Part shown: piece by piece, positions 19,510 to 26,442 of the stretch
Layout: each line of letters begins with the position of its first letter
Numbering within the stretch: position 1 is the first letter of the stretch
DNA from: Nemertoderma westbladi
Lineage: Eukaryota > Xenacoelomorpha > Nemertodermatida > Nemertodermatidae
Assembly: GCA_032718475.1 (NCBI GenBank)
Contig: JAUCBJ010002575.1
Location: 1 to 26,442, forward strand
DNA: 26,442 nucleotides
Reading direction: 5' to 3'
Program-made: the position numbers and the translations under genes
The notes under the pieces: model-generated
Seen by the model: the letters and a program-made list of their open reading frames with translations, nothing else
The model's database searches: none
What the model was told of the DNA's origin: nothing

Positions 19510-22027
19510 GTGGATCAGCATGCATTCTTAACATTCCTGGGAGACTTTAATGCAAGTCTGCATCAATCACCTACATCGCCCTGGGTCTATAGCAATAGTG
19601 TTAACCGAAATTCCGTCCATCTTCAGGATTTTATCTCTGGAAATGGATTGTTTTCGGCTGGAACCCAGTTCAAGAAGCGAACTGGAAAGCTATGGACTCA
19701 TAGTGGACCCAGTGGTCACAAGTCCCAGATAGACCATATCCTGTTTCCTAGGAAATACAGGAGCTCCATACAAGACTGTAATGCATTTACACTACGACCC
19801 TTCTCCAGTGATCACCGCCTTATTGTGGCCAAGGTAAGACTTAGTCTGCGTGCTAGCAGAACAACGAAATCTGCCTTGCCGCGGCATGACTGGTCCTCTC
19901 TGTTGCAACAGCCAAGTGTGAGATCCAGCTTCACACTACAGCTGAGCAACAGGTATGAGGTTCTTGCCTCTGAGGCGGCAGATCACTGTGAGGGCTATAC
20001 TGCCTTCACAGAGGCAGTTAAGTTAGCAGCTGCAGAAACAGTTCCTGTATACCCTCGAAACAGGAAACGGGCCCCCTGGACTGACAACAAAATTCAGAAG
20101 TACCGAAATGACCTCTACAAGGCGCAGAAAGAGTCCCGACTCAAACAGACTACAGCGGCCAAGACTGCAGTTAAGGCTGCATCTAGGTCCCTGAACAGGC
20201 AGTACTCTGTTAATTTACAGGAGCTAATAAACCAACAGGTTGATGCCATCAATGATGCTGACGACAGCAGGCAATCATCCCAGGCATGGAGATTGATCAA
20301 CTTGCTTGCTGGTCGAAAAAGCCAACCAACCACCAAGGTTAAGGCTGAATCACCAGCCGATCGCCTCAATGGTTGGAAGGCCCACTTTGAAAAGCTCCTA
20401 AAAAATGACAGGGTATTGCCTGATAACTTTATAGAAGTAAAAGTGTCTGAGTCTGTACTCCCAGATATTCCCATTGGTGATATCTCCTTTGCAGAAGTGA
20501 AGGCTGCTGCAAACAGCATTAAGACCAATCGTGCCAGTGGAGTAGATGGTGTTCCCCCTGAGGTCTTTAAAATACCTGAGTGTTTAAAGCTCATCTATCC
20601 CATCATAGTAGACATGTACCGAACAACAAGAGTCCCACAAGTGATGAAAACAAATAAGTTGGTGCCAGTTCCCAAGAAGGGCAACCTAACACTCTATGGT
20701 TCTTTTCGGGGAATCTCATTGATCTCGATTGCTGCAAAGCTATACAATAGAATTCTATTAAATCGTATCAGGGATCTCATTGAGAGACTACTCCGTGGAA
20801 ATCAGAATGGGTTCCGTAAAGGTCGTGGGACCATGGAGCCCATTTTGGCACTTAGAAGGATAATTGAAGAGTTATCAAAAAAGAAAGACAGGCATCTGGC
20901 TGTTATCTTTGTTGACTTCTTCAAAGCCTTTGATTCAGTCTCTCGCTCACGTATGTTCAGCATACTTTCATTATATTGGATTCCTTATGAAATTATTGCA
21001 GCAATCAGATCAGTATACGATGGTTCGACAACATTTGTGTCTACTGTTGACGGTGACACAGAACCATTTGAAGTGTTATGGGGCGTCCTCCAGGGAGACA
21101 CACTTGCACCATTCTTGTTCATAATTGTTGTTTTCTATGCTCTACGCATGTCCTTAGATCATCATAATGATAATGGGGTGATGATAACTCCACCTACTGG
21201 CTCCAGAAGTCGAGGAAGTCCTGCCAAGTACCTAACTGATCTAGACTTTGCTGATGACTTAGGAGTACTCTCAGAATCACTAGAGGGAGCCCAACGGCTC
21301 CTCAGCTCATTAGAACATGCTGCTTCTAGTGTTGGTCTTTTTATTAACTCCAGATAGACCAAAATTTTGACAGTTAACTTTGAAAGTCCTCAGCAAGTCT
21401 CTGATCGGATGAGCATAAGCTCAAACGATGGTATGCTTGAGCATGTGGACGACTTCTGTTACCTGGGATCATGGATCCGGAAGTCAGGTGAGGACCTTCG
21501 AATACGTAAGGGAAAGGCATGGGCAGCCTTGAATAGGCTTTCCAGGATTTGGAAGTCACCGAGAATTAATCGGAAACTTAAGGTCCGATTATTTAGAGCA
21601 GCAGTAGTTCCAGTACTCCTCTATGGGAGTCCATGCTGGGCTCTAACTGCTGAGGACACCAGATCTCTGGATGGCACATTCACAAGAATGCTACGCCGGG
21701 TTCATTGTGTTAAGTACGATGCACACATCTCCAACCAGACACTATATAACATTGGAGGTGTCTCATTTGTTCCCCCAAGCTTGACACTAGAACAAGCTCG
21801 CCTCCGCTTTGCAGGACATTTGCTTTCGCCGCGAGGACCAGCCAGTGCATAATCTTGTACTTTGGCAGCCTCATGGAGTGAATAAGCATGGTGGACAGCC
21901 CATGACTTTCTTGAGACGCATCTTAATGGACACTGGCCTTGAAGATGCGGATGATCTAGCAAATGTCATGGGTGATAGGGAGTTGTGGCGGTGCAATTTT
22001 GTCGATAAGCCGGCACAGCATTCTTAA
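19510..22027 (+). pseudogene. LINE ORF2 remnant: endonuclease C-terminus plus reverse transcriptase
   Basis: The main open frame (19510-21357, 615 codons) begins inside the apurinic endonuclease domain. GDFNA is at residues 11-15 and the catalytic SDH triplet at 100-102. Reverse transcriptase follows: motif A FVDFFKAFDS with Asp at ~469, LQGDTLAPFLF, and motif C FADD with Asp at ~582-583. In the segment after LQGDT, VFYALR stands where related elements usually have an acidic LDYALR-like stretch. A TAG at 21355-21357 ends the frame; the same frame resumes immediately (TKILTVNF) and runs to 21852. A one-base insertion in ttgctttcgccg near 21830 then moves the remaining C-terminal part (REDQPVHNLVLWQPHG) to another frame until 22027. 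The element is not functional as it stands. Minus-strand frames over this region are shadows. Confidence 0.85.
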
Positions 22028-22132
22028 AAATGCAGCTGCAATGCAGCATGCCGATCCTAGTAGTATTAGTTACATAATTAGGTCCACCATTGTGCTGTTT
22101 ATTTTAAGTATGATGTACCTTTAATAACTACA

Positions 22133-22156
22133 GTAATAATAATAATAATAATAATT
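22133..22156 (+). repeat. (TAA)n tail of the LINE
   Basis: About seven taa/aat trinucleotide steps close the 3' end of the element, as in LINEs with microsatellite tails. I could not identify a target-site duplication. Confidence 0.75.
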
Positions 22157-22216
22157 GCATTATACATGTAATATTTCGATGATTATACTTTTCCATTCTA
22201 ATTCGTTTTCCTTTAG

Positions 22217-22361
22217 GGAATAAATGATGTGAATCACCCATCGGTAAGATTAACTGAAACTCTAATTGAAATATTGAATCGTCTAGGGAAGGTAATAGGC
22301 GTATGTCGGGAGGAAATCAGAAGTAACATTGAATACCAGACTGATGGACCGGTGGTTAGAT
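22217..22361 (+). CDS. Gene B exon 2 (48 codons + 1 nt), source of the array 2 unit
   Basis: The acceptor is ttcgttttcctttag|GGA with a good pyrimidine tract, phase 0 to match exon 1. The frame encodes GINDVNHPSVRLTETLIEIL, then NRLGKVIGVCREEIRSNIEY, then QTDGPVVR, and ends AGAT|GTAAGTATATGG, a strong donor in phase 1. The helical, charged composition looks like real protein; no family is recognised. An internal AAG|GTAATA at about 22290 is a weaker alternative donor. The last ~37 nt, from aacattgaatacc, form the exon part of every array 2 unit. Later exons are outside the window. Confidence 0.65.
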
Positions 22362-25300
22362 GTAAGTATATGGAGGGGGGGACATTGAATACCAGACTGA
22401 TGGACCGGTGGTTAGATGTAAGTATATGGAGGGGGGAACACTGAATACCAGACTGATGGACCGGTGGTTAGATGTAAGTATATGGAGGGAGGGACATTGA
22501 ATACCAGACTGATGGACCGGTGGTTAGATGTAAGTATATGGAGGGAGGGACATTGAATACCAGACTGATGGACCGGTGGTTAGATGTAAGTATATGGAGG
22601 GGGGACATTGAATACCAGACTGATGGACCGGTGGTTAGATGTAAGTATATGGAGGGGGGAACATTGAATACCAGACTGATGGACCGGTGGTTAGATGTAA
22701 GTATATGGAGGGGGGACATTGAATACCAGACTGATGGACCGGTGGTTAGATGTAAGTATATGGAGCGGGGAACATTGAATACCAGACTGACTGATGGACC
22801 GGTGGTTAGATGTAAGTATATGGAGGGGGGAACATTGAATACCAGACTGATGGACCGGTGGTTAGATGTAAGTATATGGAGGGGGGGACATTGAATACCA
22901 GACTGATGGACCGGTGGTTAGATGTAAGTATATGGAGCGGGGAACATTGAATACCAGACTGATGGACCGGTGGTTAGATGTAAGTATATGGAGGGGGGAC
23001 ATTGAATACCAGACTGACTGATGGACCGGTGGTTAGATGTAAGTATATGGAGCGGGGAACATTGAATACCAGACTGATGGACCGGTGGTTAGATGTAAGT
23101 ATATGGAGGGGGGAACATTGAATACCAGACTGACTGATGGACCGGTGGTTAGATGTAAGTATATGGAGGGGGGAACATTGAATACCAGACTGACTGATGG
23201 ACCGGTGGTTAGATGTAAGTATATGGAGGGGGGAACATTGAATACCAGACTGACTGATGGACCGGTGGTTAGATGTAAGTATATGGAGGGGGGAACATTG
23301 AATACCAGACTGACTGATGGACCGGTGGTTAGATGTAAGTATATGGAGGGGGGAACATTGAATACCAGACTGATGGACCGGTGGTTAGATGTAAGTATAT
23401 GGAGGGGGGAACATTGAATACCAGACTGACTGATGGACCGGTGGTTAGATGTAAGTATATGGAGGGGGGAACATTGAATACCAGACTGATGGACCGGTGG
23501 TTAGATGTAAGTATATGGAGGGGGGGACATTGAATACCAGACTGACTGATGGACCGGTGGTTAGATGTAAGTATATGGAGGGGGAACATTGAATACCAGA
23601 CTGATGGACCGGTGGTTAGATGTAAGTATATGGAGGGGGGAACATTGAATACCAGACTGACTGATGGACCGGTGGTTAGATGTAAGTATATGGAGGGGGG
23701 AACATTGAATACCAGACTGACTGATGGACCGGTGGTTAGATGTAAGTATATGGAGGGGGGAACATTGAATACCAGACTGATGATGGACCGGTGGTTAGAT
23801 GTAAGTATATGGAGGGGGGAACATTGAATACCAGACTGACTGATGGACCGGTGGTTAGATGTAAGTATATGGAGGGGGGAACATTGAATACCAGACTGAC
23901 TGATGGACCGGTGGTTAGATGTAAGTATATGGAGGGGGGAACATTGAATACCAGACTGACTGATGGACCGGTGGTTAGATGTAAGTATATGGAGGGGGGA
24001 ACATTGAATACCAGACTGATGGACCGGTGGTTAGATGTAAGTATATGGAGGGGGGAACATTGAATACCAGACTGACTGATGGACCGGTGGTTAGATGTAA
24101 GTATATGGAGGGGGGACATTGAATACCAGACTGACTGATGACCGGTGGTTAGATGTAAGTATATGGAGGGGGAACACTGAATACCAGACTGATGGACCGG
24201 TGGTTAGATGTAAGTATATGGAGGGGGGAACATTGAATACCAGACTGATGGACCGGTGGTTAGATGTAAGTATATGGAGGGGGGAACATTGAATACCAGA
24301 CTGATGGACCGGTGGTTAGATGTAAGTATATGGAGGGGGGAACACTGAATACCAGACTGATGGACCGGTGGTTAGATGTAAGTATATGGAGGGGGGACAT
24401 TGAATACCAGACTGACTGATGGACCGGTGGTTAGATGTAAGTATATGGAGGGGGGACATTGAATACCAGACTGATGGACCGGTGGTTAGATGTAAGTATA
24501 TGGAGGGGGGAACATTGAATACCAGACTGATGGACCGGTGGTTAGATGTAAGTATATGGAGGGGGGAACATTGAATACCAGACTGATGGACCGGTGGTTA
24601 GATGTAAGTATATGGAGGGGGGAACACTGAATACCAGACTGATGGACCGGTGGTTAGATGTAAGTATATGGAGGGGGGACATTGAATACCAGACTGATGG
24701 ACCGGTGGTTAGATGTAAGTATATGGAGGGGGGACATTGAATACCAGACTGATGGACCGGTGGTTAGATGTAAGTATATGGAGGGAGGGACATTGAATAC
24801 CAGACTGATGGACCGGTGGTTAGATGTAAGTATATGGAGGGGGGACATTGAATACCAGACTGATGGACCGGTGGTTAGATGTAAGTATATGGAGCGGGGG
24901 ACATTGAATACCAGACTGATGGACCGGTGGTTAGATGTAAGTATATGGAGGGGGGGACATTGAATACCAGACTGATGGACCGGTGGTTAGATGTAAGTAT
25001 ATGGAGCGGGGGACACTGAATACCAGACTGATGGACCGGTGGTTAGATGTAAGTATATGGAGGGGGGAACATTGAATACCAGACTGATGGACCGGTGGTT
25101 AGATGTAAGTATATGGAGCGGGGAACATTGAATACCAGACTGATGGACCGGTGGTTAGATGTAAGTATATGGAGGGGGGAACATTGAATACCAGACTGAT
25201 GGACCGGTGGTTAGATGTAAGTATATGGAGCGGGGAACATTGAATACCAGACTGACTGATGGACCGGTGGTTAGATGTAAGTATATGGAGGGGGGAACAT

Positions 25301-26442
25301 TGAATACCAGACTGACTGATGGACCGGTGGTTAGATGTAAGTATATGGAGGGGGGAACATTGAATACCAGACTGACTGATGGACCGGTGGTTAGATGTAA
25401 GTATATGGAGGGGGGAACATTGAATACCAGACTGATGTGACCGGTGGTTAGATGTAAGTATATGGAGGGGGGAACATTGAATACCAGACTGACTGATGGA
25501 CCGGTGGTTAGATGTAAGTATATGGAGGGGGGAACATTGAATACCAGACTGATGGACCGGTGGTTAGATGTAAGTATATGGAGGGGGGAACATTGAATAC
25601 CAGACTGACTGATGGACCGGTGGTTAGATGTAAGTATATGGAGGGGGGAACATTGAATACCAGACTGATGGACCGGTGGTTAGATGTAAGTATATGGAGG
25701 GGGGGACATGTGGACCGGTGGTTAGATGTAAGTATATGGAGGGGGGAACATTGAATACCATGACTGATGGACCGGTGGTTAGATGTAAGTATATGGAGGG
25801 GGAACATTGAATACCAGACTGATGGACCGGTGGTTAGATGTAAGTATATGGAGGGGGGACATTGAATACCATGACTGATGGACCGGTGGTTAGATGTAAG
25901 TATATGGAGGGGGGAACATTGAATACCAGACTGACTGATGGACCGGTGGTTAGATGTAAGTATATGGAGCGGGGAACATTGAATACCAGACTGATGGACC
26001 GGTGGTTAGATGTAAGTATATGGAGGGGGGACATTGAATACCAGACTGACTGATGGACCAGTGCGGTGGTTAGATGTAAGTATATGGAGGGGGGAACATT
26101 GAATACCAGACTGACTGATGGACCGGTGGTTAGATGTAAGTATATGGAGGGGGGAACATTGAATACCAGACTGAATGATGGACCGGTGGTTAGATGTAAG
26201 TATATGGAGGGGGGAACATTGAATACCAGACTGACTGATGGACCGGTGGTTAGATGTAAGTATATGGAGGGGGGAACATTGAATACCAGACTGACTGATG
26301 GACCGGTGGTTAGATGTAAGTATATGGAGGGGGGAACATTGAATACCAGACTGATGGACCGGTGGTTAGATGTAAGTATATGGAGGGGGGGGGGGGGGGG
26401 GGGGGGGGCACTGAATACCAGACTGATGGACCGGTGGTTAGA
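22325..26442 (+). repeat. Array 2: >71-copy minisatellite (mostly 55-60 bp) made of an exon end plus its 5' splice site
   Basis: The unit is aacattgaataccagactg, atggaccggtggttagat|, gtaagtatatggagggggg: the last ~37 nt of gene B exon 2 plus ~19 nt of intron. I count 71 complete gtaagta donors and a 72nd unit cut by the window edge. Length varies mainly through an extra ctga/tgac (the 60-bp type), the G-run and aac or gac. Rare variants include gagcgggg, an internal 17-18 bp deletion near 25708, and gaccagtgcggtgg at 26058. The frames of 60-127 aa on both strands across it merely translate the repeat. Confidence 0.95.
26385..26408 (+). repeat. 24-nt G homopolymer in array 2
   Basis: In the last full unit the usual run of 5-7 G is expanded to 24 G before cactgaatacc. 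It could be real slippage expansion or a sequencing/assembly artefact. Confidence 0.9.

Larger units (their letters stand above)
19380..22156 (+). mobile_element. 5'-truncated, inactivated APE-type LINE (non-LTR retrotransposon)
   Basis: Endonuclease coding sequence starts in mid-domain (RLAKKF, then VCYSPTS near 19430), continues through GDFNA and the reverse transcriptase, and ends with a (TAA)n-like tail at about 22133-22155. Upstream and downstream gene B exons splice across it, so it is an intronic insertion in the same orientation as the gene. Relationship to the RTE/CR1-type group is inferred from the domain order and the microsatellite tail. Four lesions are visible: a TAA at 19475, a frameshift between there and 19510, a TAG at 21355 and a +1 frameshift near 21830. 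Confidence 0.85.

Noticed and set aside
20115-20594. Minus-strand 159-aa frame
   Set aside because: It is antisense to the LINE reverse transcriptase frame, which carries the recognisable motifs.
22468-26053. Many frames of 60-127 aa on both strands in array 2
   Set aside because: They only translate the repeat unit in different frames and have no independent start, splice or composition support. The exon 2 frame up to 22361 is the only part I keep.

Overview
The window looks like a piece of an animal nuclear genome: spliced genes with GT-AG introns, a decayed LINE, foldback and terminal-inverted-repeat (TIR) elements, microsatellites and very long minisatellites. The AT-rich background and recurring taggcctac-type words fit a marine invertebrate, but I cannot name the organism. 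There is no sign of bacterial gene organisation.

Two host genes point away from each other across about 3.4 kb. Gene A (minus strand, 15840 down to 534) can be rebuilt as five exons with matching splice phases: 15715-15840, 15300-15471, 13889-14037, 971-1217 and 534-826. Together they encode a predicted 328-aa protein I do not recognise. Gene B (plus strand) starts at 19231 with a 25-codon exon. Its intron carries a dead LINE, exon 2 is 22217-22361, and the rest lies beyond the window.

The main observation is that the two huge tandem arrays are not anonymous satellites. Array 1 (1584-13933) has about 233 copies of 53 bp. Each copy is the last 45 nt of gene A exon 3 plus the first 8 nt of the following intron, including the 5' splice site AAG|GTGAGT. 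Array 2 (22325 to window end) has 71 complete donors in units of mostly 55-60 bp. Each copy is the last ~37 nt of gene B exon 2 plus ~19 nt of intron, including AGAT|GTAAGTAT. So two neighbouring divergent genes independently expanded an exon/5'-splice-site junction into hundreds of near-identical donor sites. In array 1 every unit also carries an in-frame stop just past the donor, so only the exon-proximal donor gives the full protein.

The region between the genes and gene A intron 2 hold non-autonomous mobile elements with readable insertion history. A composite foldback element is present twice (14487-15152; 16780-18586). The second copy is split by a 1.54-kb foldback element flanked by ATAC duplications, which is itself split by a Harbinger-like TIR element flanked by TAA. 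Smaller palindromic elements lie at 15971-16087 and 16518-16549. The left edge (1-165) is a short degenerate tandem repeat, followed by a tRNA-like fragment near 341-415.
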